A DNA stretch of 64,000 bases from UBA6054 sp964522095. Its GTDB lineage: Bacteria; Planctomycetota; Phycisphaerae; Phycisphaerales; UBA1924. How positions within the stretch are numbered: position 1 is the first letter of the stretch; every line of letters begins with the position of its first letter. Under the pieces are notes generated by a model. That model saw only the letters and a list, made by a program, of their open reading frames with translations, was not told the origin of the DNA and made no database searches. Below, piece by piece: positions 50,620 to 58,429 of the stretch. Position numbers and translations under genes: made by a program. The DNA is taken from contig CAZFSO010000002.1 in the NCBI GenBank assembly GCA_964522095.1, positions 1 through 64,000 of the forward strand, written 5' to 3'.

Positions 50620-51558
50620 GTGACGACCGTTGCCACCACCCCCGGCGTGATCGCCCGCACGGGCCTGGCCCTGCGCGACATCAAACTGGCCCACTCGGTC
50701 TTCGCCCTGCCGTTCGCGGTGCTCGGTGCCTTCCTGGCCGCGCCGCGCACGCCGGCGGGCGTGCCGGACTGGGCCCGGTTCGGCGTGCAACTGGCGCTGG
50801 TCGTGGTCTGCATGTTCTTCGCCCGCACCTGGGCCATGCTGGTCAACCGCGTGGCCGACGCGCGCCTCGACGCGGCCAACCCGCGCACCGCACGCCGTGC
50901 CTTCGCCGCGGGCGCGCTGACGCGGGCCGACGCGGGCGCGATGCTGGGCGTCAGCGCGCTGGGTTTCCTGGCGGCCTGCGCGGGCTTCGGGCTGTTCGAC
51001 GCCAACTGGTGGCCGCTGATCCTGGGGGCGCCGGTCCTCGCATGGATCGGCTTCTACTCGTTCACCAAGCGGTTCACCTGGCTGTGCCACGCCTTTCTTG
51101 GGGGGGCGCTGGCCGCCAGCCCGCCCGCGGCCGCCCTGGCGGTGGGGGGGCCGGGCGCGCTGACCGGTCCGGACGGCGCGGGCGTGTGGTGGCTGGCCGG
51201 CATGGTGCTCTTCTGGGTGGGCGGGTTCGACGTGATCTACGCCCTGCAGGACCGCGAGCACGACCGGCGCGTCGGGCTCAACTCGGTCCCGGCCCGGTTC
51301 GGCTGGCGCGGCGCGGCGTGGGTCAGCCGGGGGGCGCACCTGGCGGCCCTGGCCTGTCTGGCGGCGGCCTGGTGGTCGTCGCCGCTCCTGGGCCCGGTGT
51401 TCGGGGCGGCGGTGGCGGCGGTGGCGGTGGTGCTGGCCTGGGAGCACGCCGTGCTCGCCCGGCGCGGAGCCGCGGGCATCCCGATGGCGTTCTTCACGCT
51501 CAACGGCGTGGTCGCGCTGACCGTCGGCGTCGCCGGCGTCGCCGCGACGCTCGCCTGA
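50620..51558 (+). CDS. UbiA-family polyprenyltransferase (MqnP/UbiA-like)
   Basis: A 312-residue membrane enzyme with about eight helices. The first Asp-rich motif is NRVADARLDAANPRTARR and the second is DVIYALQDREHDRRVGLNSV, both of the quinone-biosynthesis type found in UbiA and the futalosine-pathway MqnP. VFALPFAVLGAFLA opens the protein. It would prenylate 4-hydroxybenzoate or 1,4-dihydroxy-6-naphthoate. Planctomycetes often use the futalosine route, so MqnP is favoured, but no other mqn gene is in view. The start is a GTG. Confidence 0.82.
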   Translation: MTTVATTPGVIARTGLALRDIKLAHSVFALPFAVLGAFLAAPRTPAGVPDWARFGVQLALVVVCMFFARTWAMLVNRVADARLDAANPRTARRAFAAGALTRADAGAMLGVSALGFLAACAGFGLFDANWWPLILGAPVLAWIGFYSFTKRFTWLCHAFLGGALAASPPAAALAVGGPGALTGPDGAGVWWLAGMVLFWVGGFDVIYALQDREHDRRVGLNSVPARFGWRGAAWVSRGAHLAALACLAAAWWSSPLLGPVFGAAVAAVAVVLAWEHAVLARRGAAGIPMAFFTLNGVVALTVGVAGVAATLA

Positions 51559-51621
51559 GAGCACCGACCCCGCACAGAAACCGGTTCTCAGAAAATGCCA
51601 CCCAAGGTCCGCGAATTCTTC

Positions 51622-51650
51622 TGGACACGGGGGTGGGCCACCCTTATTCT
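51622..51650 (+). promoter_or_regulatory. Candidate sigma-70 promoter of the PEP-CTERM gene at 51781
   Basis: TGGACA (51622-51627) and TATTCT (51645-51650) are exactly 17 bases apart. The transcript would have a leader of about 125 nt rich in GA repeats. Confidence 0.6.
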
Positions 51651-51780
51651 GGGCGAATCACCCGGGCCTCTCGCCCGGGGGACCGGCGGAAGTGTGTTCC
51701 GTGTGTGGCCGCCGGCACACGCAGAGAAAGACGTCCGAGAAAGACGCCTGAGAAAGCCTGAGAAAGAAAGAGAGATGCGC

Positions 51781-52302
51781 ATGAAGACTTCGATGATCGT
51801 TGCGGCGACCCTCGCCGGTGCGGCCGGCCTGGCCTCCGCGCAGACCACCCACACCTTTGACCTGAGCAACCAGTCCTTCTCGGGCGGGTTCCCGTCCAAC
51901 TGGCAGATCACCAGCATGGTCGCCGACTTCGGCGGCGAGGGCTGGGTCACCCAGGTCGACTGGGACGTCAACTACACCTCGTTCAGCCCGAGCTGGCTGA
52001 GCGAGTTGAACATCGCCATCGACACCAACGACGACCTGACCTTCGACGCCGACATCGTCGCCGGCGACTGGGGCGCCCCCAACTCCGCCGGCTCCTTCGC
52101 CTTCTCCGGCTCGATGGCCGCCAACACCTACACCAGCGACGGCCTGGTCTTCCTGACCGTCTGGGACTCCTGGGCCGACGGCGTCAACCCCGAGATCTCC
52201 TTCGGCGCCAACAGCACCGTGACGATCACCTTCGTCCCCGCCCCGGGCGCCTTGGCCATGCTCGGCCTGGGCGGCCTGGTCGCCGGGCGCCGTCGCCGCT
52301 GA
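51781..52302 (+). CDS. PEP-CTERM-anchored secreted protein
   Basis: A 173-residue protein. Signal peptide MKTSMIVAATLAGAAGLASA, then a beta-rich mature part (THTFDLSNQSFSGGFPSNW; WVTQVDWDVNYTSFSPSWLSEL). The C-terminus VPAPGALAMLGLGGLVAGRRRR is a PEP-CTERM anchor. An in-frame ATG two codons earlier (51775) is possible. A promoter and a terminator flank it, so it is monocistronic. Function is unknown, and it should be a surface or biofilm-matrix protein. Confidence 0.83.
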   Translation: MKTSMIVAATLAGAAGLASAQTTHTFDLSNQSFSGGFPSNWQITSMVADFGGEGWVTQVDWDVNYTSFSPSWLSELNIAIDTNDDLTFDADIVAGDWGAPNSAGSFAFSGSMAANTYTSDGLVFLTVWDSWADGVNPEISFGANSTVTITFVPAPGALAMLGLGGLVAGRRRR

Positions 52303-52325
52303 TCCCGCGGTTCCGAGTCTCTCCC

Positions 52326-52353
52326 AACGCCCCGGGCCCCGGCCCGGGGCGTT
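52326..52353 (+). terminator. Intrinsic terminator after PEP-CTERM gene
   Basis: AACGCCCCGGGCC-CC-GGCCCGGGGCGTT is a perfect 13-bp arm pair followed by GTTGTTTG. Confidence 0.87.
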
Positions 52354-52430
52354 GTTGTTTGTCGGCCCCGTGCTTTCAGAAGTTTCTGAAAGAAGTTCGA
52401 CAGCCGGGCCCGTCGGCGTGATAATCCGGC

Positions 52431-53054
52431 GTGGACCCCGCCTGCGACACCCTGAGCCCGAGCGACGCCCGCGCGCTGCTGCGCGACGCCCAGGACCGGT
52501 TCGTCGCCTCGTGGGGGCGCATGGGCTCGGCATGGGGCATCAGCCGGACCATGGCCGAGGTGCACGCGCTGCTCTACGTCACCGGCGAGCCGATGAACAC
52601 CGACGAGATCATGGACCGCCTGGCGATCTCGCGCGGCAACGTGTCGATGTCCGTCCGCGCCCTGCTCGACTGGGGCGTGGTCCAGAAGACGCACAAGCGG
52701 GGCGACCGCAAGGACTACTTCCGCGCCGAGCAGGACGTCTGGGCCATGCTCCGCGCCATCGCCCGCGAGCGCATCAAGCGCGAGGTCGACCCCCTGCTCC
52801 GCTCGCTCGACGAGATCCGCGCCCTGACCCCCGAGACCACCCGGGCCACGCCCGAGGGGCTGGCGGCCCTGAACCAGCGCCTCGACGCGGTGTCGGAGTG
52901 CTTCGAGCTGCTCAGCGTGCTGAGCCGCAAGTTCGCGCCGCCGGCGGGCGCGTCCGGGCCGGGCGGCCCCGGCTCGGGCGGCGGCGCCGGCCTGAAGACG
53001 GCGGCCCGGCTGCTCGCCAAGATGCCCGTGCGTCACGACGGGGGCGCCGCGTGA
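52431..53054 (+). CDS. GbsR/MarR-family transcriptional regulator
   Basis: A 207-residue regulator starting at GTG. DRFVASWGRMGSAWGISRTMAEVHALLYVTGEPMNTDEIMDRLAISRGNVSMSVRALLDWGVV is the winged helix of the GbsR group (osmoprotectant and glycine-betaine regulators). GDRKDYFRAEQDVWAML follows. The C-terminal part is helical with a Gly-rich insert (about 172-190). The stop overlaps the next gene by 4 nt (GTGA). The effector is unknown. Confidence 0.88.
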   Translation: MDPACDTLSPSDARALLRDAQDRFVASWGRMGSAWGISRTMAEVHALLYVTGEPMNTDEIMDRLAISRGNVSMSVRALLDWGVVQKTHKRGDRKDYFRAEQDVWAMLRAIARERIKREVDPLLRSLDEIRALTPETTRATPEGLAALNQRLDAVSECFELLSVLSRKFAPPAGASGPGGPGSGGGAGLKTAARLLAKMPVRHDGGAA

Positions 53055-53512
53055 CCGCCCGGAACAGCGTCCAGCCCGCACGCCCGGAGATCCCGCCCGC
53101 CGGGCGCGCCCGCGCCGGGTCGCGCGCCACGACGGGCGTGGGGGTGGCCGCGGTGGAGTTCACCTGGGCGGTCACCCGGCGTTCGCTGGGGGCGCACGCG
53201 CCGCCCGGCGCCGGGCGGCTGGTGGACCTGACGGTCCGCGTCGACGCGCTGGACGGGCCGGACCCCTCGCCCAGCGCGTGGCTGCGGGACGGGGCGCACA
53301 CCGTGACGCTGGCCCTGCCGGCGCACGCGGCCCTGGTGCTGACGCGCGACGCCTCGGGGTTCCACCTGGACTGCCCGGGCGTGCTGCACGCGACCGTCGC
53401 GCGCTCCCGCGGCGTGCACCGGCTGGCCTACGCGCGCACCGCGCTGACCGACCGCCTGGGCGTGCCCGGCGGCCGCGTCGAGCCGGCCCGCCTGCGCGTC
53501 GAGCAGCGCTGA
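53051..53512 (+). CDS. Hypothetical protein co-translated with the GbsR-like regulator
   Basis: A 153-residue protein starting at a GTG that overlaps the regulator's stop. After a basic, Pro/Ala-rich leader (about 30 residues) it is beta-rich: VAAVEFTWAVTRRSLG, LVDLTVRVDAL, VTLALPAHAALVLTRDASGFHLDCPGVLHATVA. It has no signal peptide, no membrane segment and no family I recognise. Third-position GC is as high as in neighbours, supporting a real gene. The coupling suggests it may modulate or be controlled by the regulator. Confidence 0.5.
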   Translation: MTARNSVQPARPEIPPAGRARAGSRATTGVGVAAVEFTWAVTRRSLGAHAPPGAGRLVDLTVRVDALDGPDPSPSAWLRDGAHTVTLALPAHAALVLTRDASGFHLDCPGVLHATVARSRGVHRLAYARTALTDRLGVPGGRVEPARLRVEQR

Positions 53513-53513
53513 G

Positions 53514-54137
53514 TCAGGCACCGAGCAGTTCGAGCGCGGGCGTCTGGTCGAGGGCGCCCGTGCGCGCGGCGAAGGGGTCGGCCGAGCCGGCGAACGGGCG
53601 GCTCAGACGCTCGAACTCGTCGCGGGCCAGGTGCACCGTGCGCCAGCGCGGGCTGCGGACCTTCATGCGCGGTCGGTAGTCGTCCAGCGCGATCGCCCGA
53701 ACGGCGTACCACTGCCCGTCGAGTTCAACCACCTCGCCGAACAGCCCGTCCGGCGGCGGGCCCGGGCAGCGGTAGACGAACACGAACACCGCCTCGTACC
53801 CCGGCCCGAACAGCGCCTGCCAGCGCGACAGCGCCTCGACGTCGTCGAGCGTGACCCAGGACTCGAGGCGGGGCGCGCCGTCGCCGGTGGTCGCGCGGCG
53901 GGTCGCGGGGATCGAGCGGCCCTTGACCTCGATGAGCAGGTTCGCGGCCCGGCCGTAGACGATGAAGTCGAAGTTCTTCAGCGCCCCGCCAACCGCCACC
54001 CCCGCCCCCCCAGTCCCCTCAGTCCCCCCGCCCGGCAGCAGCGACTTGCGCGCCTCGTTGACCGCCACGTAGGGGATGCGCTCGGCGCGGAGCAGTTTCT
54101 CGAACGCACGCTCGGCGTGGTGGCGTCGCTGGGCCAT
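53514..54137 (-). CDS. HYExAFE-family protein (nuclease-like fold)
   Basis: A 207-residue protein with the namesake motif near the N-terminus, here HAERAFEKLL, then IPYVAVNEARKSLL and LKNFDFIVYGRAANLLIEVKGR. The FDFIV...LLIEVKGR pattern is that of a PD-(D/E)xK-type nuclease core. HYExAFE proteins are characteristic of planctomycetes, and their function is unknown. A polymorphic Gly/Thr-rich insert (about 33-50) interrupts the conserved part. It converges on the 53051 gene with 1 bp between stops. The ATG start lies 55 bp from the lipase-like gene's stop, so it is probably the last gene of that leftward run. Confidence 0.75.
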   Translation of the reverse strand: MAQRRHHAERAFEKLLRAERIPYVAVNEARKSLLPGGGTEGTGGAGVAVGGALKNFDFIVYGRAANLLIEVKGRSIPATRRATTGDGAPRLESWVTLDDVEALSRWQALFGPGYEAVFVFVYRCPGPPPDGLFGEVVELDGQWYAVRAIALDDYRPRMKVRSPRWRTVHLARDEFERLSRPFAGSADPFAARTGALDQTPALELLGA

Positions 54138-54192
54138 GGCCCACTCTAGCGGGATGCGGGGGAAGGCGGTGGAGGGGGGAGGGGGGGCGGCG

Positions 54193-55191
54193 TCACGGCT
54201 CGCGCAGGCGGTCGAGCACGAGGTCGATGGCGGGTGGCTGCTCGGGCGGGGGCGCGCCCAAGCGGTCGCGGGCCCAGGCCTCGATCTCGATGGCCCGCAC
54301 CATGTTGCGGTGGTTGGCGCGGACGAAGAGCACCTCGTCGGCGTGCTCGAAGCCGGCCGCGGAGGACGCGGGCACCACGCCGTCGCCGAGGCGGTCGGTC
54401 GCCAGCGGCAGGGCCGCCAGTTCGTTGGCGCCCACCGCCTCGCCCGCGTGGCGGATCAGGCCGACGACGCAGACGACGCGCACGGCGTCGTCCCACGGGC
54501 GCTCGTCGAGGTCGCGCAGGTAGGGCGAGCCGGGCTCCAGGTCGTCGCGGGCGCCGCCCAGCCCGTCGTGCCAGGCGGCGAAGAGGCGGGCGGGGTCGCG
54601 GTCGCCGGAGGCGATCCAGCGCTGCAGGTGCTCGCGGGCCTCGGCGGCGGGCTGCCAGGCGGCCCAGGGCGAGCCGTCGTGGGGCGTGCCGAGCGTGATC
54701 AGCGTGGGCGTGCGCGGGCGGTCGGCGCCGGGCCGGGTCAGGGCGTCGCGGGCGAGCAGCCCGCCCATCGAGTGGGCGACGATCGGGACCGACGCCAGGC
54801 CGCGGGCGCGCAGGCCGGCGAGCGCCTCGGCCAGCGCGTCGCCCGAGCGGCGCGCCGGCTGGTCGTTGGGGTAGTCGAACCGGGCCACGGCGTGGCCCTC
54901 TTCGGCCAGCGCCGGGGCGAGCTGGTCCCAGATGGTGCCCGGCTCGTCCAGCCCGTGCACCAGCAGCACCGCGCGGGTCACGCCGACGGGCGGGTCCTCG
55001 GACCAGACGCCGTCGTCGAACCACCGGACGCCGGTCGGCGCGGCGTAGGCCGCGGCCCGCTCGATGAGCCCGGGCACCGCCTTGTGACGCCAGGCGCTCA
55101 GGCACAGCGGCGCCAGGCCCAGCAGCGCGAGCGCCGCGGCGCCCGGCACGGCCCACCGGCCCCGCCCCGACCTGGCCCGTGGTCGGTTCAC
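54193..55191 (-). CDS. Lipase-like alpha/beta hydrolase with N-terminal membrane anchor
   Basis: A 332-residue hydrolase. A membrane segment (about 12-33) is followed by the alpha/beta core: LLVHGLDEPGTIWDQLAPAL (oxyanion region), the nucleophile elbow AHSMGG (Ser near residue 140) and LITLGTPHDGS, typical of PGAP1-type and triacylglycerol lipases. An Asp and His (NHRNMVRAI) lie in the last 40 residues. The start is a GTG 4 bp after the mlaD stop, so it is co-transcribed with the Mla-like genes. Phospholipid or acyl-ester hydrolysis at the envelope is inferred. Confidence 0.83.
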   Translation of the reverse strand: MNRPRARSGRGRWAVPGAAALALLGLAPLCLSAWRHKAVPGLIERAAAYAAPTGVRWFDDGVWSEDPPVGVTRAVLLVHGLDEPGTIWDQLAPALAEEGHAVARFDYPNDQPARRSGDALAEALAGLRARGLASVPIVAHSMGGLLARDALTRPGADRPRTPTLITLGTPHDGSPWAAWQPAAEAREHLQRWIASGDRDPARLFAAWHDGLGGARDDLEPGSPYLRDLDERPWDDAVRVVCVVGLIRHAGEAVGANELAALPLATDRLGDGVVPASSAAGFEHADEVLFVRANHRNMVRAIEIEAWARDRLGAPPPEQPPAIDLVLDRLREP

Positions 55192-55194
55192 GGG

Positions 55195-56535
55195 TCAGTC
55201 GGCCGGCTCGCGCAGGGCGCCGAGCAGCGCCCGCTCGGCGTCGGCGTAGCGGGCGTACGCCGCCTCGACCACGTCGGCGATCCGCGCGACCTCCATGGGG
55301 GCGTCGGCGCGCGTCTCGACCGACGACGTCTTCACCGCCGAGTCGAGCGCCTCGGACGCGGCCCGCAGGTCCGCCACCGCCTCGGCGTAGGCCCGGGCCG
55401 CGGCGTACAGCGGCTCGCGCTCCAGGTCGCGCCGGCTCGGCTGCTTGAGCAGGCGCCACGGCTGGGCGCGGATCTCCTCGAGGAACAGGTTGGCCCGCTG
55501 CGACATCATCCGCGCGTTCGTCGCCACGACGCCCACGTCCGGGCGCAGGTCGGCCAGCATGCCGTCGGCCTGCTCGCCGACCGACCGGAACGACGCCAGC
55601 GCCAGGGTGCCCTGGCGCAGCAGATCCTCGGCCTGGTCCAGCGTCTCGAAGCGCATCCGCTCGGAGGAGCGCTCGGCGTTGGCCAGGATGCGGTCGATGG
55701 TGGCCGCCCGCGTCTCGACGATCGAACGGGCCGAGGCCACGGCGGAGCGCACGTCGTCCATCAGGAGGGGGGCGGCCGCGGCGGCGCGCTCGGCGTCGGC
55801 CAGCACGCCCGACACCCGGCCGGCCCAGTCGCCGCCCTCGCCCAGGCGTTCGCTCAGCGACCGGGCGTTGGCCACGACCGCGGACGCGTCGTCGAGCGTG
55901 CGGTCCAGGCGCGGCTCGAAGCGGGCGGCCATCCGGTCCACCCGGGCGACCGCGTCGCGGGCCGAGCGCCCCGTGGCCTCCAGATCGGCGATGGTGCTGC
56001 GGATGCGCTCGGCGTCCTCGACGGTGAAGCCCAGTTGGGTCAGGATCGACGGCGCGAAGCGCCCGCGCAGCACCTCGCCGGGCTCGAGCAGGCCGTTGCC
56101 GTTGCTCGACGCCAGGTGGGCGTTGCGCGCGTCGGCGGGCAGGGGGCCCGTGCCGGGCGAGGTGAAGTTGATGCGGCTGACCCCGCCCAGGATGGGCGGC
56201 GCCAGGTCGGCCAGGGCGTCCTCGTGCAGCACCAGGCCCGCGTCGACCGAGATGGTCACGTCCATCGCCTCGGGCGGCGAGGCCTCCCCGGCCGGCCGGT
56301 AGGCGCTGACCGCGACGACCTCGCCCACGCTCAGGCCCGCGAACGTGACCTCGGAGCCCGGCTGCACGCCCGCCACGCCGACGCTGGTGGGGAAGCGCAC
56401 GGTGAACTCGTTCTTGCGCCCAAGGCCCCCCAGCACGTCGCCGAGCACCATCGCGATGCCCACCGCCAGGACGAGCGAGGCCACCACGAAGGTCCCCGCG
56501 AGCACGTTGTTCCGTCGGACGATTCTGGCGCTCAT
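55195..56535 (-). CDS. mlaD: MCE-domain substrate-binding protein MlaD-like
   Basis: A 446-residue protein with one N-terminal membrane helix (NNVLAGTFVVASLVLAVGIAMVLG), an MCE domain (about 40-135; FRFPTSVGVAGVQPGSEVTFAGLSVGEV) and a long helical, coiled region (about 170-440). It would form a periplasmic ring or tube for lipid transfer between membranes. Its tail is longer than E. coli MlaD, closer to the Mce/LetB-type extended forms. The ATG at 56535 was chosen. Its ATPase partner lies 105 bp upstream. Confidence 0.88.
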   Translation of the reverse strand: MSARIVRRNNVLAGTFVVASLVLAVGIAMVLGDVLGGLGRKNEFTVRFPTSVGVAGVQPGSEVTFAGLSVGEVVAVSAYRPAGEASPPEAMDVTISVDAGLVLHEDALADLAPPILGGVSRINFTSPGTGPLPADARNAHLASSNGNGLLEPGEVLRGRFAPSILTQLGFTVEDAERIRSTIADLEATGRSARDAVARVDRMAARFEPRLDRTLDDASAVVANARSLSERLGEGGDWAGRVSGVLADAERAAAAAPLLMDDVRSAVASARSIVETRAATIDRILANAERSSERMRFETLDQAEDLLRQGTLALASFRSVGEQADGMLADLRPDVGVVATNARMMSQRANLFLEEIRAQPWRLLKQPSRRDLEREPLYAAARAYAEAVADLRAASEALDSAVKTSSVETRADAPMEVARIADVVEAAYARYADAERALLGALREPAD

Positions 56536-56640
56536 GGGAAAACCTTCAGGTGGCGAAGCGGTCAAGCGGGAACGAGAACGGGTCGTGCCGGGACTCTGGG
56601 TTTGCGCTCGATCGGTTCGCGGTTTCTCGCTTTCCGCGGC

Positions 56641-57555
56641 TCAGCCGCGGGTCGGTTCCAGGGAGGGGGTGCGGGTGACGCGGTCGGGGGTCAGGCCGAA
56701 CAGGTCTGCGGCGTAGGCGCTCTCGTCGCGGCGCGAGGCGAGGGGGCCGTCGGGCTCGCCGCGGAGGAACTGGCGGATCAGGCGTTCGGTCTCGCTCATG
56801 CCGGCGGCCTCAACCGCCGGCATGTCCCGCACGCGCTCGAACCAGTCGCGCCCCTCGGTGGCGATCATGCGGCCGCGGTCGAGCATGGCCAGGCGGTCGG
56901 CGATGGCGAAGGCCGAGTCCATCTCGTGGGTGACCACCACGGAGGTCACGCCGAGTTGGCGGCTCAGGGCGATGATCAGTTGGTCGATCTGGGCGCTGGT
57001 CACGGGGTCCAGGCCGGCGGAGGGCTCGTCGTAGAAGAGGATCTGTGGGTCCAGCGCCAGCGCGCGGGCCAGGCCGGCGCGCTTCTTCATGCCGCCGGAG
57101 ATCTGCGCGGGGTACTTGTCGGCGTGCTCGCGCAGGCCGACGAGTTCGAGCTTGATCTTCACCTGGATGTCGATGATGTCGGGGTCCAGGTCGGTGTGCT
57201 CCTGCAGGGGCAGGGCCACGTTCTCGTACAGGGTCATGGAGTTGAACAGGGCGCCGGACTGGAAGAGGATGCCGAAGCGCTTGCGCACCTCGTTCATGCC
57301 CTCCTCGTCCAGGCCGGTGATGTCCTGGCCGAAGAGTTCGACCGTGCCCGCGTCGATGCGGTGGGTGCCGATCATGCAGCGCAGCAGGGTCGACTTGCCC
57401 GAGCCCGACCCGCCCATGACCACCATGGTCTCGCCCCGGCGCACGTCCAGGGTGATGCCGTTGAGCACCGTGGCCTCGCCGAAGCGCTTGACGAGCCCGC
57501 GGACCCGGATCACCGGCTCGTCGACGGCTTCCGGGCTCTGCAACTCGGTCCGCAA
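56641..57555 (-). CDS. mlaF: ABC transporter ATPase, MlaF-like
   Basis: A 304-residue ATPase. Walker A is GGSGSGKST (near residue 50), then VRKRFGILFQSGALFNSMTLYENVALPLQEHTDL, signature ISGGMKKRAGLARALALDP, and Walker B ILFYDEPSAGLDPV. These are the MlaF-type features (ISGGMKKR, SALFDSMTV-like). It powers lipid transport with MlaD and a permease. No MlaE gene adjoins. The start is a TTG. The C-terminal ~50 residues (GEPDGPLASRRDESAYAADLFG) are an unusual extension. Confidence 0.9.
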   Translation of the reverse strand: MRTELQSPEAVDEPVIRVRGLVKRFGEATVLNGITLDVRRGETMVVMGGSGSGKSTLLRCMIGTHRIDAGTVELFGQDITGLDEEGMNEVRKRFGILFQSGALFNSMTLYENVALPLQEHTDLDPDIIDIQVKIKLELVGLREHADKYPAQISGGMKKRAGLARALALDPQILFYDEPSAGLDPVTSAQIDQLIIALSRQLGVTSVVVTHEMDSAFAIADRLAMLDRGRMIATEGRDWFERVRDMPAVEAAGMSETERLIRQFLRGEPDGPLASRRDESAYAADLFGLTPDRVTRTPSLEPTRG

Positions 57556-57568
57556 CTGAAAGGCTCCG

Positions 57569-58375
57569 TCAGGGCTCCGACCCGGGTTCCGGCTCCGGTG
57601 CCGGCTCGGTTCCGGGTCCGGGGCCCGGCTGGGGCTCGGACCCCGGCTCGGGGTCGCCCGCGCCGCCCGGCCCGGGGGTGGTATCGGCCGTCGGGGCCGG
57701 CGTCTGGAACGGCAGGGCGTACTCGTTGAGGTTGCTGTCGTAGACCCGCAGGGCGGCCGGGCGGCCGGAGGCCTGCTCGGGGGTGATCAGGATCAGGGCC
57801 TCGCCGTGCTCGAAGGTCGCCAGGAGCGGGATCTGCTGCTGGCCGGGGTTGGAGAGGACCGGCTGCCAGGGGCCCATCCGCATCATGGAGTTGACGTATT
57901 CGACCAGGGTGTCGGGCCGGGCGACGAAGTCGCCCAGGGTCGAGCGGTAGGCCTCGCGGAAGGCGATCAGTTCGGCGTCGGTCACGTTGGACCCGGGGGC
58001 TCCCAGGCGGGCGCGCACGCCGTCGAAGTCGTCCTGCTGGAGCAGGGTGAAGATTTCCTCGGTGGGCCGCATGACGACGGTCTCGGCCTGCCCGGCGGAC
58101 ATCACGACGCCGCCCAGGCAGCTGCCCCACAGCGCGAGGTTCACCAGGCCGAGGATCATGCCGGCGACCGCCAGGCCGCGGCCGCCGAGGCGCCCGCGCG
58201 AGCGTCCGATGGAGACCATGGCGATGATGCTCAGGGGCAGGCCCAGCAGCGCGGTGACGCCGAAGCAGCACCCGCCGAGCGAGAAGAGGAACCCGAGCAC
58301 CGCCGACAGGCTGGTGCGTTCCGGCTCCGCGTACACGCCCAGGTCCTGATGCGGTTCGTATGCCATGTTGCTCAT
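57569..58375 (-). CDS. DUF4190-domain membrane protein with Pro-rich tail
   Basis: A 268-residue protein. The first ~95 residues hold two hydrophobic segments with SAVLGFLFSLGGCC and GRRLGGRGLAVAGMILGLVNLAL-like spacing, matching DUF4190. The middle (about 110-225) is a soluble domain (FTLLQQDDFDGVRARLG). The end is a Pro/Glu/Gly repeat (PGPGTEPAPEPEPGSEP). It lies 13 bp upstream of mlaF, in the place where a permease might be expected, but it has only two helices. The role is unknown. Confidence 0.72.
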   Translation of the reverse strand: MSNMAYEPHQDLGVYAEPERTSLSAVLGFLFSLGGCCFGVTALLGLPLSIIAMVSIGRSRGRLGGRGLAVAGMILGLVNLALWGSCLGGVVMSAGQAETVVMRPTEEIFTLLQQDDFDGVRARLGAPGSNVTDAELIAFREAYRSTLGDFVARPDTLVEYVNSMMRMGPWQPVLSNPGQQQIPLLATFEHGEALILITPEQASGRPAALRVYDSNLNEYALPFQTPAPTADTTPGPGGAGDPEPGSEPQPGPGPGTEPAPEPEPGSEP

Positions 58376-58429
58376 GGCGTGAGCCTATCCGGGGTCGGGG
58401 CCAGCCGCCACACGGAAACCGGGGCCCGG

